A stretch of 64,000 nucleotides of DNA, taken from contig OZ025663.1 of assembly GCA_964019335.1 (NCBI GenBank), positions 344,001 through 408,000 of the forward strand, given 5' to 3'. This stretch comes from Diplonema japonicum. Its lineage: Eukaryota > Euglenozoa > Diplonemea > Diplonemida > Diplonemidae. Each line of letters starts with the position of its first letter. Position 1 is the stretch's first letter. The position numbers and the translations under genes were made by a program. Below are positions 1 to 14,057 of this stretch, piece by piece. The notes beneath the pieces were generated by a model. It saw only the letters and a list, made by a program, of their open reading frames with translations. It was not told the origin of the DNA and made no database searches.

Positions 1-1
1 G

Positions 2-3000
2 CTGCAGTCGACCCCGTGTTTGAACGCACGCGTGCAAATCGACGGCGGGCACCTGAAGGCCGCCAAGTGGTCCGAAGAGTCGAAGAGCCGAGAAGACAAC
101 GTTCGGGTGGTGGCACCGGGTCCCCTGAAGCCCATGGACCTCACCGTGAACAGGGCTTCCTTGTATGTGAAGTCTGTTGAGAAGGACTCCCTGTGGGAGT
201 CTCTGGGCCTGATCAGGGGTACTCGTATCGTCCAGGTGACAACCGAGAGAGTTATCAGAGGCACTGCTGACGAGCTTCAGAGGGCCTTGAAGGAAGCCTG
301 CACCGACCACTTCAAGGGCTTTGCGCTCACCGTTCAGAGCCCCTGGATCTGGTTGGACGCTGCGGTCTCGCCTGACATCGATGTGTCCGAGAACGGGAGG
401 AGCATCACCAAGAACAGGGGGGCGAAGCCGTCTATCGCTGTTTCGCCGTCTCCGGCTGGTGGGAAGGTCTGGAGGGTCCGTGTGAGTGGTGATGCGCTTG
501 GGATGAGGGTCGGGTTGTGTGCTCGTGAAATGGACCACAAGCTGACCGAAGCGGACTCCGCCCCCAACAAGGACAGGGCCTACTGGTACATGCGACACGG
601 CAGCCTCCGGACAGGTGGGAAGGACGTGGCGCCTACACGCGCCTTCAAGAGCGGTGACATCATCACTATCCGGCACAGTGGGAAGGCGAAGACTATCGAG
701 TTCTTCCTGAACGGGCAGAAGCTGAGCGCCATGTTCACTGACGTGAAGGAACTGATGCTTCATCCTTGTGTGTACCTTTCTAAGAAAACCGCTACAATCA
801 GCATCAGCCCTGGCGCTCCTGTCGAAGAGGTGCTTGAATGGAACCCCAAGAAGCTCGGACCGCACACAAAGCTGTCTGCGGACCGCAGGACTGTGGAGAA
901 GGCGGGCGATGCGGACAGCTCCGTGTCGACGGGCGCCATCGGTGGGAAGGTTATGGTGGGGCCGGGTCCCCATAAGTTTGCGATCAGGGTGAAGGGCAGG
1001 GGACCGTTGACCGATTCGTGCACCGTTGGTGTTGCTCCTCCCGGTGTGTTCTTGAACAAGGCCTACGAGCCGCAAACCAGCATGTTCGGTATGACAGTGA
1101 GGCCAGACGGCAACGTGTTTGGTCTGCAGTCGAGCACCATCCTGCACACGGGGCAGAGGTTGCAGGGGAGCGCGGCCATCTGGGAGTACGTGTTCACCTT
1201 CACCGTTGACCTTGGGGAGGGCACCATCATGGTGATGAGGGACGACAGCCGTGTCGTGCACTCGTCCCTCATCCCCGATTTCCCGAAGGCGACGGGTCCC
1301 CTCGTGCCCTTCGTCACTCTCAGCAAGCCCGACATCCAGTGCACGTTCGAACCATGCAAAGAGGAGGTGAAGCAAGGAGAGGGCAAAGTCTCCGTCATCG
1401 TTAAAGGGACCAACGTGGCGAAGAATGCTAAAAAGCCGGGGACTCGCGGTGTCGCGGACGGCTTGTACCACAAATGGATCCCCACGTACAAGAGAGAGGA
1501 CGGCGCCTACAGCATCTCATACTGGAACGGCAGGTGGTGCGTGAGCGACACCGCTGACAGGCCCGTCGCGTGGAGCTCCCCTTGCTCGCCGGATCAGCAG
1601 CTCGGAACGGAGTCCTTGAGGTGGACGAAGCTGGTGAACTACGAGCAGGTACCGAAGTACATCCGTCTGGTTGTCCCCGAGCAGCCTGGTGGGATCCTCG
1701 AGCTGCAGAAGGAGAAGAACGACGGGAGGGTCGTGTACGCCAACCAAAGCCACAAGCTGATTTGGTCGGAGGTTCTGAAGAAGTGGATGGTGACGAAGCT
1801 GAAGCCCGAGAAGCGCACCGTTGCGTACTACATCTCTCCCTCGAAGGCGCTGTACCCGCATTGCTGTTCGTCCTGGTCGTGGGGCAACGGGACCACGTGG
1901 CTGCAGGACGACAGGATCCGCGTTGCAGCTGTTGATCAGACGCCCCTGAGGGAGGATTCGAAGCACCTCGTGTGGACGCAAAAGGAGTACGGTACCGGTT
2001 GGGAAGACGCGGCGGAGGTGAAGTTGAACCTGACGCCTTCGGCACCGAACGTCGACATCGGGATCAGCATCAGGTTGAGCACCGCGGAACAGGGGACCGT
2101 GATCATGGACACGATGACGGCGGACGAACTGGCGGGGTGGCACGTCGTGCGCAAGGCATCGGGCGCCTCCGTGAGGGCACCCGACCTTCGGAAAGCGCTG
2201 TTGGAGGTGTCGAGGAACGCGACCAGCGGGCTCTGCATGGACACTGATTGGAAGACGACGGAGGAGGCCACAAAGATTGTGCGGGCGAACGCGGTGAGCC
2301 AGCTCCGCAGGATCGGTGACCTGTTGAGGAGTTTCAAGGGCGCGGAGGGGCACGCCGATCCCTGGGTCGCGAAGAACTTCACGAAGGGGATCCCGAGGTA
2401 CGGACAGCTGCAGGCGAGGGTCATCGAGGGGGCCATTGTCGACGTCAGCAGGCTGCCCATCTCCGACAGGAGGCTCTTCGGGTTGTCCTTGTTCGAGGGA
2501 GACACGAGGCCGTACCACGTGCTTGACTGCTACTCCGACACGCCGCCCGAGGACGTGACCTCTTTCATCATGCTTTACAAGATGGTGCAGAAGGGGAGGT
2601 TTGTTGTCTTCAACCTCCAGGAGCTCGGTCCCGACACCCAGAACGAGATCCGTCTCGCGATCGACGCCGCGAAGAAGTCGACGGACAAGGAGCTGCTCGC
2701 CCTGGTGACCGACGGCGACGGGACCGACGAGACGATCGAGTTCGTGGACGCGCAGGCGTGCGACGTGAGGTGGAAGAAGTGGGCGATGGCGAGAGCGGCG
2801 AAGCTCAAGAAGTTCAAGACGATCACCTACTACGCGCAGAAGCCCGGTACCGGAAAGTCGTACACGATCAACCGGAACGTGAAGGAAGGAAAGTGGGGAG
2901 AGGGGGTGGAGGCCACGAGGTTGGACCTGGACTCGACGAAGGAAAGCATGGACCACGTGTGCTCGAGATTGATGGCTCCCTTGAGGGCGAAGGAAGGGCT

Positions 3001-6000
3001 GCTCATCATCCACGTCGGCCACGACACCAACCCTCGTGTGGTGAACCAGGTGTTGGACAACCTGATCTTCTTCGGGAGGGTCCAATCCACATCCGGATTG
3101 TCGGTCTCCATCAAGTCGCAGGGATGGCACCTCGTTGTCGAGTTCCAAGAGCCCCCCGCACCTGAGGTGGGCCACGTCGTAAACGACCCGTGGAGGAACG
3201 CTGAAGGCAAGAGCGAGATCACCCTGCTGTCGTGCGCCGACCTTGCTGAAGAGGGCGCCCTTGCAGAATATGACCTGAGTGAGTACCCGGGTGTCTTGGA
3301 TGCCTTGAAGTACTTCCGCACCGTGTTCAGGGGCACAGATGCGAACTTGCCCACCGACGACATGCTGCTGGTTCGCATGCTTGCTATGGGGATCTGCAAT
3401 GCTCCCAAGAACAGCGGCTCTGATGCGGACACTGCTACGTACAAAGCCTTCCTCGAAGCTGCAAACAGCAGCACACCTCGTCTGCTTTCGCGTTCGATAA
3501 GATACTTGGTTAGGCAGTACAAGATCTTCCAACCAGAGCCCAACGCTAAAGGCGTAACTCTCATCAGCCCTACAAACCAGAACAAGTACAAGTTTGTGGC
3601 ACGCATCTTGATGCACGAAATGCACCACTTTGTCAACCCATCGCTTCCGGACCACTTCCACGCGATCCTCCAGAAAGATAATGTGAAGGATTACATGCAA
3701 CTCTCGGGCATCCCTAGCCCCGATCTTCAGGAAAGCATCAGGCTGCACGAAGAGGAGACGACGCGTACACTTGTTGTCATGCGAGGGAACGACAAAGACA
3801 ACATTAAGCAAGACGAAGAAGAGAAGTCCAAGGCGAGGCAGAAAGAGAAGGCGACAGCACCCATGTACTTGCTCACTGAGACCCTTTCCGAGGAGCTTGC
3901 GGTTGACAAGAAGCTAGCGACAACAGCTCTACGTGAGAGCAACTACGTGCTGATCCCTGACTTCTTGCAGAAACTTGTCCAGCTGAGTGGCCACATAGAC
4001 CTCAACGATCCCCCTATCCTACAGGGGCCATCTGGTACTGGTAAGAGTTATGCAGTGAAGATGTTGTCAGACCTTATGCAGCTTCCGTGCGCTTCGGAGT
4101 TCGATGCAAAAAACAGGAACAGGGTCGCCTTCACAGACCTTAGGAACACTTTCTACAAATGGGCCAAGAAGGACTCAAGCTTGAAGAAGCTCTTCCCCAA
4201 TGACGACTCTGACGTGCAGGTTGGTGGGCAGGGTGTGCTGTGGACGGCACAGACAATGAAAGCCACAAACAAGGCGAGCACGTGTCTTGCAAAACTTGTG
4301 GACCGTGACAACGTGGACGCCCTGGACTACGTGAGGGAGTGCGTAAACGACTTCTTGGGCCCTCTCATCAACGATGAGTATGCCAACCCTGACATTGCAA
4401 AGAAGAAGAGGGAACTCGCGTCGTTCAGAACTGCCATCCAAGTGCTCAAGAACGGTGCTGAGCCCGGTGACCCAAAGAGGGCAGAGACTTTGAGCAAGTC
4501 TGTGCTTGTTGTTGCGGATACTCTCTCGAAGGTCAGTGGTGGTTTCCTGACATCTGAGATCGTCACCTGCATGATGTCCGCCATTCGCTCTTCGAAGATG
4601 AAGGAGAAGGCCGGTAGGCTGTATGAAGAGTTCATAAAGGTTCTCGACGCTGATCCCTTGCACGATGCCTTTAAAACCTGGGCACGTGAGGCTGTTCTGG
4701 CTGTGAAGGGAAACAGCGAAACCCTGTGCCAGATTGTGAAGGAGAGATTCAGGGACGAGCTGAGGAACTCACCGCTCCTGAACCCGTCGGCTGAGCTGGT
4801 TCAGGCACTAGCAGACACCGGCACCAGTGATGACCCGACGACGGGCGAGAAGCTTGGTGAGATCATCGTGGAGATGTTGAAGCTGAAGAGAGAGAATGCC
4901 TCAGTCGACATTCTTATGCGCTACGACCTGACACCTGAGCTGCTGTTCGATCAGATGCGCCCTGTGCTGGAACGTGCACTGGAGTGCCCCTCAGTAAAAT
5001 TTATGGTGATGATTGACGAGATGAACGCCACGAAGATGTTGGGTCTTGTGAAGCGGATTGTGGTGGACCGCTACTGGGACAGGTGGGAGGACGCACACCC
5101 TGAGTCAAGGGGGTACCTCCCTCCCAACGTTAACTTCGTTGGTGCCGTGAATCCCTCGAAGAAAGACGCCATCCTGGAGGGTACAGCCACAGAAGAATCT
5201 GACAAGACAAACGAGGGTGCAGAGAGTCTCGGGTTCGACGTGACCCCCATGCCGCCCTCGCTGATGGAGTACATTGTGCCGTGGAAGCAGCTTGCAGAAG
5301 GACAGAGAGAGCTGTTCATTTCTCGTCTCATCGGGGCCAACAAGAATCTCTTCTCTGCAGACATCAGGAGAAGCCAGATCAAGGCACTGGACAGACTGCT
5401 GCTGAACGCGCATAGATTTGCACAGAAGAAGTGCCAAAACAAAAGATCAACAGTTTCGCAGCGTGATCTTCACAGAGCAATGAAGCTGTTCGACTTTTTC
5501 TACAAATATGAGAGGGAGTTCGTGTTCAGTAATGGAAGCCAATCTAGTGAAGTGTGGGAAAGGTCACTGTCCTCGATGCTTCTCGGCATTGCCGTTTCGT
5601 ACTACTTTAGATTTGCACCCGATGAGAGAGAGGAGCTGTCGACGATACTTACGGCGCTTCTTGTAGAGGAAGCCGGGAAGAACCCGAAGGAGGTCCGTGC
5701 ACTGCCTGATGGGGTAACCTTCGCAGACGTGGTGAAGAAGGCAGTGTCATTCTTCTGCCATAACAAGCACTTAAAGCTCCCCGAGGCTGTCTATGCGCAC
5801 CAGGGTCTGATGGAGAACCTGTTCGTGCAGATGGTCTGCTTCGACATCCGTCTTGCAGTGATCCTTGAAGGTGCGCCGGGTACATCGAAGACGCTTTCCA
5901 ACAATATCATCAGAGACAACATGACAGGGACAGGCTTGTTCTGGAAGGACTTCTGCCACATCTCGGACATCTGTAGGTACCAAGGGTCTGCACAGAGTAG

Positions 6001-9000
6001 CGCAGGCGAGATCAAGAGGAAGTGCCAGGAGGCATACACGAAGCAGAAAGAGAACGATGACGCAGGATCGAAAAACAAGCGTACTTTGCTGTTCGTGGAC
6101 GAAGCCGGTTTGGTGAAGGGTGAAACCGACGAGAGAAAGTGGGCCCTGAAGGTGCTGCACTACTACTTGGAGGGTGCGAACCTCTCGTCAGTGCTGATGA
6201 CAAACGCAACTCTTGACCCCGCCATCGGAAACAGATGCATTGTGGTGTACATGGCCAAGCCCGAGTCCAGCGAGCTCACAAACATGTGTGCAGGTATTCT
6301 GCACAAACATGGCCGGAAGGGTCTGTCCTATCTCGCCTCGAAAATCGTCCCTGTGTGCTGTGATGCCTTCCACAAGCTCGTCCCCCAGACGTCAGAGAAA
6401 GAGGAGCTTGTCGGCTACGACCCATCTGAGAAGTTCAGGTGGTGGTACGGTCTGAGAGATCTCTTCCACATGATGCGTTACATCAGGAGGTACCAGCCAA
6501 ACGACAAGAACCGTGACGAAAACTCCAAGATCGACGTGACGCCCGAGCTGGTGATGCGTGCCTTGGAGAGGAACTTCAACGGCCCTAGTGAGTTCTTCGA
6601 AGCCACAGTGAAAGTCTTTGGTGAGAAAATGGGAGCGATCGACCCAAACTTTTCTGCTGACAAACTGAGAGACGCAGCGAAGGGGAAGATCGACATCGTC
6701 CTGGACTCCATTCGGGACAACAACCGAGCGACAGAACAATCTGCTGGCAAGAACTTGAACGACATGTGGGTGAGGTTCAAGCTGCTGGTGGACACCACTG
6801 AGGATGGCTCGCTGCTGCAGCTCCTGAGGCAGAGTGATATCCCTCACTTCTGCGACCTAAGCGTACTGTCGCTGAGCGCGCTGTCTAAGGGTGACGAGCT
6901 TATGCCTGTCACTGTTGTGTCGCAGATTGCTGCTGCGATGGAAACCGGCAAGACAGTGTGGCTAACGAACACGAGAGAGATCGATGCCTGTCTGTTCGAC
7001 GTCTTCAACCAGAACTACGTTGTCGCGAGCAGCGGTGCGAATGAGGTGCTGCACTTCGTGGCCATCGCGATCGGTGCTGCTTTGGAGTACAAGCAGGTGC
7101 ACAAGGACTTCCAGTGTATTGTGCACGTTACGAAGAGAGAGCTGAAGGGGATGGGCCGAGTCCTTCCCTCTCCTTTCTTGAACCGTCTTGAGAAGTTCAC
7201 GATTTCCGTCGCTGATGTCGTGTCATACGTCGGGAGCCGCATGCTGAAGGAGGACGGGCTCAAGGCCGCACGTCTCAGGCAGAAGTTGGAGTCGTTCGAA
7301 AAGACGCTTTCCGTGCGCAACAGGTGTGTGTTCAGTGACAGCGAGAAAGAAACCTTCGACTCCATCCTGCTTGAGGCCATCCAGCAGAACAAGCTGAAGG
7401 ACCGCATCCGCATCAACTCTCGTATCACAGCTGACGACGCCTTGTCGAGCTTCGTCTTTGGGTCTAGCGAAGAGAATGCTCTGTGGAGGTCGCTGAGTTG
7501 CAGGCTGCTCCAAGTGTTACGCCCTGAGGGCATGATCCTTGCACAGAGGGTGCTGAAGGGTGCGCCTTCATACATGAGGGCTTACTTCAGGGATTTGTCG
7601 CCATGGAGTCTCGAGAACTACCTGATTGATCTGAGGAACAGACTGCAGCAGGCAAACGCGAAGAAGAACAAGCTCGGATGGACCAGGTCCGTGATCTACT
7701 CGCCTGCGAACGTAGATTTCCCGTCTCTCATTGAGGAGATCGACAGCGTGTCCCAAATCAGTGTTGACGGGCTGCTTGACTCAGAGAGAGGGCACGAAGA
7801 CCTTAAAGAAGAACTGTACAAGTTCTGCTTGGCACCAGACAAAACTATCTTCGTTGTTGTGATGAGCCCCGACTCTCTTGGGAAGCCCGAGTCCATGGAA
7901 GTTCGCCACATGCTCGACACCCCCCCCGAGTTGAAGGAAGGTCAGTCTATGCAGAACAAGGCTGTCTGCGTGCTGCACGCCTTCCATGCCACCACGTTGA
8001 CTGGCTCTACCAACTGCACGCCGCTCTTCGGGTGCGGGTGGGACCAGGTGTACATCGATGCTGCGGGTGAGCACGTGAGCCTTGACATCCTGCGCTACGT
8101 CGACCCGTCTATTTCGGGGAGGAGGGCACCTAAGCCCCTTCCAGAATGGAAGGACATGCTAGTGTTGCTCGACCAGGCAATGAACGGCCTGATGCAAGCA
8201 CAGAGCGAGGCTTCCACCAGGTGGGCACCCGTGGCAGCGAACGACCCTGCTGCGGTGCTTTACGACATCAAGAAGCCTTTCAGCGAGCAGGTGACTAAGG
8301 CGAGGAACCTCCTTGAAATTTGCCCTAAGGTTCGCAAGACTCTACTCAACCTGTACAGGGCCAGGCTCCCCACCGATCTAGAGCTTGTTGAGATGGCGAA
8401 GGATGTGGTGGCGTCCGAAAGGTCCCTCAGTCTTGCGCAGAGGCTTATCGATGAGGAGAACACCGCTCCGAGAGCGCTACTCACTTTCGCTCTGCGATTC
8501 TTGCTTGATGATCGTAATGCATCGGCGCTGCTTTCTTTCTCGAAGTCTGGCACAAAGGAAGACCTCGCTAAGAGTGACGACATAATTGCCCGCGCTCTCG
8601 AGGTTGCCGCCTCTGCAACGACCTTTGACCACTTGAGGCACATGAAGGTGAACACGCTCCCGCCTCTGTACGTGGGTGCGTCGATGCCCGCTCTGCCCGG
8701 TTCGTCTTCTTTGATGGAGACGCTCCCCATCCCTGCTGGCGCTTTTGATGTGGTTGCCGAAGCCATTGAGCTGCAGAAGAAGTACGAGGAGGGTCCGGTC
8801 GGCACCCTTGTTAAGATGGTGAACAAAGACGCCAGACTGGTCACTGCTTTCTTCCATGACAACATCAGGTCGCGTGTGAGGTACAATGACGAGAAGCTCG
8901 TGCGTCAGGTTGTGGAATGGACGTTGGAGCTCTCCCGCGGGATGTACAAGGTCAAGTTTGGCAACGAAGCAGAGAACGTGTGGAGGGTGCGTGCTCTGTG

Positions 9001-12000
9001 CTGCGTCGAGTCTGCAGCTATTGACGATTACATACTGGCGATGGTCCCACTTGCGGCGACAGGGACTCTTGACGGCGTGAACCCCGCTGCTGTGTCCATG
9101 AGCGACGTTGGCAACTCGCACGTGGCTCATGAGCTGTGCCCCAAACTTCTAATTGAGGCCCTTCCTAGAATGGCTGGGAGGCTTGGCCAGTTCCGTATGG
9201 CGTGCTCAAGCATGTTGCACAGGGTGACAAGCGAGTGGGTAGTAAACAGCAAGACCTTGCCGTGTTTGGCAGTGCTAGGTGGCCTGCTCTCAGACGAGGG
9301 CAAGCCCAAGGTCAAAGAGGCGATCACCTTCTCGAAGGCATGCATGGCGAAGAAGTCACTCGACTTCCCTACCTTAGAAGCAGCAATGACACGGGCATCT
9401 GTCCCGAAGGTATCCTTAGCCCTTGCTAAACTATACAAGAGCGGTGACGAAATCCCATTATTCCTGTGGAAACAACCCCTGAGCAGGGCAATGCATGCAC
9501 GAGTGATGTCTTTCATTATTACAGAGCCTGAAGCGGCGATGAAGACTAACCCTGCAGTAGCCGATGTGCTGCTGAAAGCTGCACTAGCGCAGATGAAGCT
9601 GAGGAAGGCAAGCAACGTGACGGAGGTCACTTTCTCACTCCCCACAGGCAAGACGGCCGAACCGAATCTTGTCAAGGAGCTGAACGCGTCTGTTTATCTT
9701 GCTTTGTACGATCTTCTGTACGACCGAACTGTTGGGATGAACACGGAGGCGCTTGACGCAAGCCTTGCAACCAAAATCGCCACGAAATACCTGGAACTTC
9801 TCGAAACTGAGAAGGCACTGAAGAAGTCGTACAGCTGCTCGCTCTTCATTGCTGTACACAAGAAAGCACTGGAAGTGGCGTTCCTGCAGGCCTTAGCATT
9901 CGTGTTCCGTCGTCCGCCCAGCGAGCAGAAAAAGACGTGGGAACCCGTATTGATGACTCAGGAAGCCGTCAAGAATGTGACGAAGGTGGCAAAGTTGCTG
10001 ATGGAGCCTACTGGCTTTGTGTGCCCTAAGAGAAGTAGTGACCTGGACAGGAAGTTGACGAAGAAACCGCCCAGTGCCGTGTGCGAGACCAACATGCTGA
10101 TGCTGCTTCATGCACTGGAGAACGGTGTCGGTACTGTGAGGGGCATGGGTACAAAGGCGATGCTGGAATACCTGCAGGACCAGGTGCCAGTATCTGACAA
10201 AGACAGCCATATTGGAGCGCTGGTGAAGGTCTGTGGTGCTGGTATGCAGCACAAGTGTCAGAACGCTGAGCCCATGGTTACCAGGCCCGGTGACCTTCCC
10301 TTCGTGTACAAGGTCGACGAGCCTCTTTACGAGCCGTTCATCACGCTGAGGCGTCAGCTCAACCTCAGCTCCGACGCAGGTATTGCTGACGGGAAGGAGG
10401 TGGATGAGATCAACACGATTCTTGAAAGCATTCTCAAAAAGCACAGCAAGACAGAGGTAAAACAAACACACAACAATACACATTACAACACAGGCCCGTC
10501 TTCTTTTGTTCTACACCTCTTTCAAGTGCTTCTTCGGTGAGAAGATCACCCACAAAGGTGCCCTCAAAATCGTGAAGAATGACAAGCTCAAGTCTCTGCT
10601 CGACCTTAACGAGAAACAGCTCTTGATCCTCCACATCGCGCTTGACCCGAAGCAGATCCCTGTGCCGTGTCCCGAGAGGGTATGTTTAACTTTGTATTCC
10701 AATAGTAGAACTACTACAGGTCAACGTTATGGATTCACTCTCTGAGGGGTTCAAGCAGGAATGGACTGAGATGGTGATCCCTGCCCTTGCTGTTGCTTGC
10801 TCCGATCCTACATCGCTGCTGTACTCGCTGTACATTGACATCGACGAGCAGAAGAACCTGTTCTTGCCAGGTGACAAGACAGGGAGTGCCATTACGCACG
10901 GTGGTGGCTACAAGCTTGACTGTGTGACCCAGCTTGACGAGAACGGGAACATCCATTCGTACGCTAGGGGGCAGCCGGTGATGAGCACGGGTTCTTGCTA
11001 CCTGTTGTGGGGTATCTTGTTCGGTGGTCTTGCATTGCAGCTGCTTTGGTTCCCTGGATGTCACTCGACGATCTGGAACTGGGTGGTGTCGTCGTCTATC
11101 CACAGCAGGACCTTCTCGTATCAGCATGGGACATCGAACTACCGCCACTTGGCCCAGCAGCTGACAGAGAGGTCCGTTGCGTACCATCTACACATGGGTG
11201 CGCACACGGGGCTGTCTGTTGACGAATCGCAGAGGATGTACGCGTTCCTGACCTACGAGTTCACGAAGTGCTCAACGCTGCAGAGGAAGAGGAACAACAC
11301 ACGTGAGGCAGCCATCCAGGTAGAGTCGAAGGTGGAAGATGTGTGGAAGTTGTACACTGGCAAGAAGAGGTCATTGCTGACCCGTCCTTCAGCTGATATG
11401 TGCTTCACCTTGAAAGCCCTCCATGACTGGGGTATCGACACCAAACCGCATGAGCTTCCCCGTTCAGGGAAGATCTTCAGCGACCTCGAGTGCCTGGGTG
11501 CGCAAGATGTGCCGAAGCTGCTGAACATGGCACTTCATGAACGTGAGAAGCTGAGCTTGTTGGCACCTCTGCTGACCGATCTGTACAGCTTCGCTTCGAG
11601 GGTGCACAGAATGCTCACCAACAGGCTGCCCACGAAGTACCAAGACCAAGGCGAGGAACTGCCCACTGCCTACCAGTCTGTGCTAGACCTGTTTAAGGAG
11701 TACACGCCTGTGTCGCAGTACGAAGTTGCCATTGAGCAGTTGGCCCGCATCAAGAACAAGTGGAACACCTTCAGGGTATGCAGTACCAGTTTTTATTATC
11801 ATATAACAGTCGAACGTGGGGCCCATAGACTTCGAATGCGAAGAAGGTGGCATCAACATCGTGATGGAGGAGCGGGAGGTACAGGTTGGTGCTGCTGGGT
11901 TGCCAGACACCCTTGACTTCTGGATCACGATGCCAGATGGGATTGACGCGCAGCACCGAAACCTTGTGAAGGCAGCTCTGCTGTCCCTTACGGAGAAGGT

Positions 12001-14057
12001 GTGTTATATTTCTTTTGTGTTTGTAGAACCCATCACAGTACAACCAATGCCAAGCCATCACTTCGCACTATACCAAAACGGAATGTGAAGACGAGATGGA
12101 GGCTGTCGACCCCATGCTACTCAACCCTTCAAAGCCCGATCTCATGCTCAGGGAACACAACGGCCTTGGTGAGGTTTGTAGGTCGCACGTAACCGATACT
12201 GAGGTATGCACACATCGCTATTTGCACGAAATTCACAGACCAACTGGACCGGCATCGAGACGGAGCTGTCGTTCGCCTCTGGGCTGCTGCTCCCGAAGCT
12301 ACTCTCCCCCGTCTTACCGGTATGCATGTTGCTTGTATCAGCTAATTTATTTTCAGGTCTTCCGCTTCTTAGACCCTGAGGACAACGTGCAGTCCCACGA
12401 AGTGCAGCAGCAGGCTGCTGACCTGGTATGCTCAACACACCCCATGAACACACAACAGTTGATGGTGCAGCCTGACCGTCACCTGAAGCCCCTGACGCAG
12501 AAGCAGGAGGAGAATCTGCGGACGAACGTGAAGCACTTCAACGAAGAGCAGAACATCTCCGTGCTGGTCGGCTTGATCAGCACTTTCAAGGCGAGGGACA
12601 CAACGCCGACCAGCAAGCTGTACCCAGAGGTCACAAAGCGATGGGGCCAGAAGGTGACGATGCCTCTGCGCCACAGCATGCTGTCGGATATTGTGGTCGA
12701 GCAAACGCGTGGCGTGCTAAATGTCTTCATGGACAAGCTGGAGCAGAACGATTGGTTGACAGCGCACATCGGCACCGATTTGCACATCCCCATCTCGAGC
12801 GAACTTCTTGCGCAGATCGACGAAAGGCTCGTTGTTCATTTGCGCAGCAACCCCCCCGACACAGTGCTCGAAGAGCTCGAGGAGATCCTCGACTCGGCCG
12901 GCAACTGCTGCTCGTCAGGTGAGTACCTCCGCGACACGAAGGCGTCCCTCTCGGAGTTGCTGTCTGCTGTCTTGCTCTTCGAAGACAACCACAACCCGTG
13001 CGACATCTTCGAAGGTGTGCTCATCGAGAACATCGTCCCCTTCATCAAGCTGGTGAGGAAGAAGCTGCGCAAGCTCCGCAGCCAAGCCTCCTCGAAGACA
13101 TGGAAGGAAGAAGGCGCCGAGCTCAGGGAAGTCCCGCACACCGTCGTGCTCAAGAAGGCACCGCTTGCCATCATGTACGACGACGACCTCACCATCACAT
13201 CGGTGGGTGATGGTGCTGGTGCGAGCGCAGGGTTGCAGGAGGGTATGAGAATCGTGGCGATTGGAGAGCACAGAGTGAGGGACAGGCAGGAGGCGGACGA
13301 CGCCTTGACGAAAATGCTTGATGTGTTTGAGATTTCTGTAGCGCTGGCGACACAGGAGCAGCACGGCGACGATCTTGACGTTGCGATGCACCATGCGGAC
13401 AAGCATGACGACGTGGGGTTGGACCGCGATAACTCATGGGCCTCATTCATCGAGCAGGCGAAGGACGAGGAAAAGCAGATGCACGACCTACCGAGGTGCC
13501 CATCGTCCTCTGGGATGCTAGGCCGCTCAGACTCCTTCTCGGGTACTGCATCTCACTCAAGACCATCACTGGGCGCGGGAGCAGTACCAGCAATGGAAAG
13601 ATCCGGATTGCCAAGATCCCAGTCCAATATTGAGGCCAAGGAGCTGGAACACAGAATGAAGCACGGCCTTGGCGAGAGGCAAGGATCCTCTACGGGTTTG
13701 GGAGAAAGACAGGATTCTTCTGCCTACGATGATGCCATGAGGAGACAGAAGCATGAAGTCGAGAGGCGTGAGGACCAGGAAGAACAAGAACTGTCAGAAC
13801 TCGAGCAGCAGAAGCGAGAAAACAAGCTTTTGAAAGACGAATTGACGAAAAAGAATAAGCAATGCGAGTCAGTGACCTCGCAGCTTACAAAAAGGGAGAA
13901 GAGCCTGAAGGATGTGGAGACTAAGCTCCACGAACAGGAATCTATCAATCAAACCCTTGCCACCACTGCACGTGCCCGGCAGGATGAGATCGAATCACAA
14001 AGAATAGCGGCACAGCGTGCTGCGAAAGAAAGCGAATCTTTGCCTGATTTTAAATAG
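2..14057 (+). CDS. Giant RNF213/mysterin-like AAA+ protein with PDZ and SPRY-like modules (5' partial)
   Basis: The reading frame is open to the left edge and has no early ATG, so the 5' end lies outside the window. Proposed exons are 2-10456, 10494-10679, 10720-11775, 11810-11998, 12027-12203, 12239-12319, 12357-12425 and 12459-14057, all joined in phase 0, giving about 4,600 residues. In order I see a PDZ-like segment (about 140-320), two SPRY/concanavalin-like segments (about 340-1350), a first P-loop (KPGTGKS, 2840-2860), Walker A GPSGTGKS (4025-4048) with Walker B MVMIDEMNA (about 5005), Walker A GAPGTSKT (5870-5893) with Walker B LLFVDEAGL (about 6085), and the mysterin-typical SPFLNRLEK motif (about 7167). 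Another PDZ-like segment (about 13150-13350) and a coiled coil (13640-14040) follow. Human RNF213 is a giant AAA+ ubiquitin ligase; I see no RING Cys/His cluster here. The acceptor at 10526 is an alternative for the first intron. Family is confident; function in this organism is inferred. Confidence 0.85.

Noticed and set aside
1517-3811. A 764-codon antisense frame inside the RNF213-like gene
   Set aside because: It is a shadow of a well-supported AAA+ coding region, Arg/Val/Leu-rich, without motifs or splice signals.
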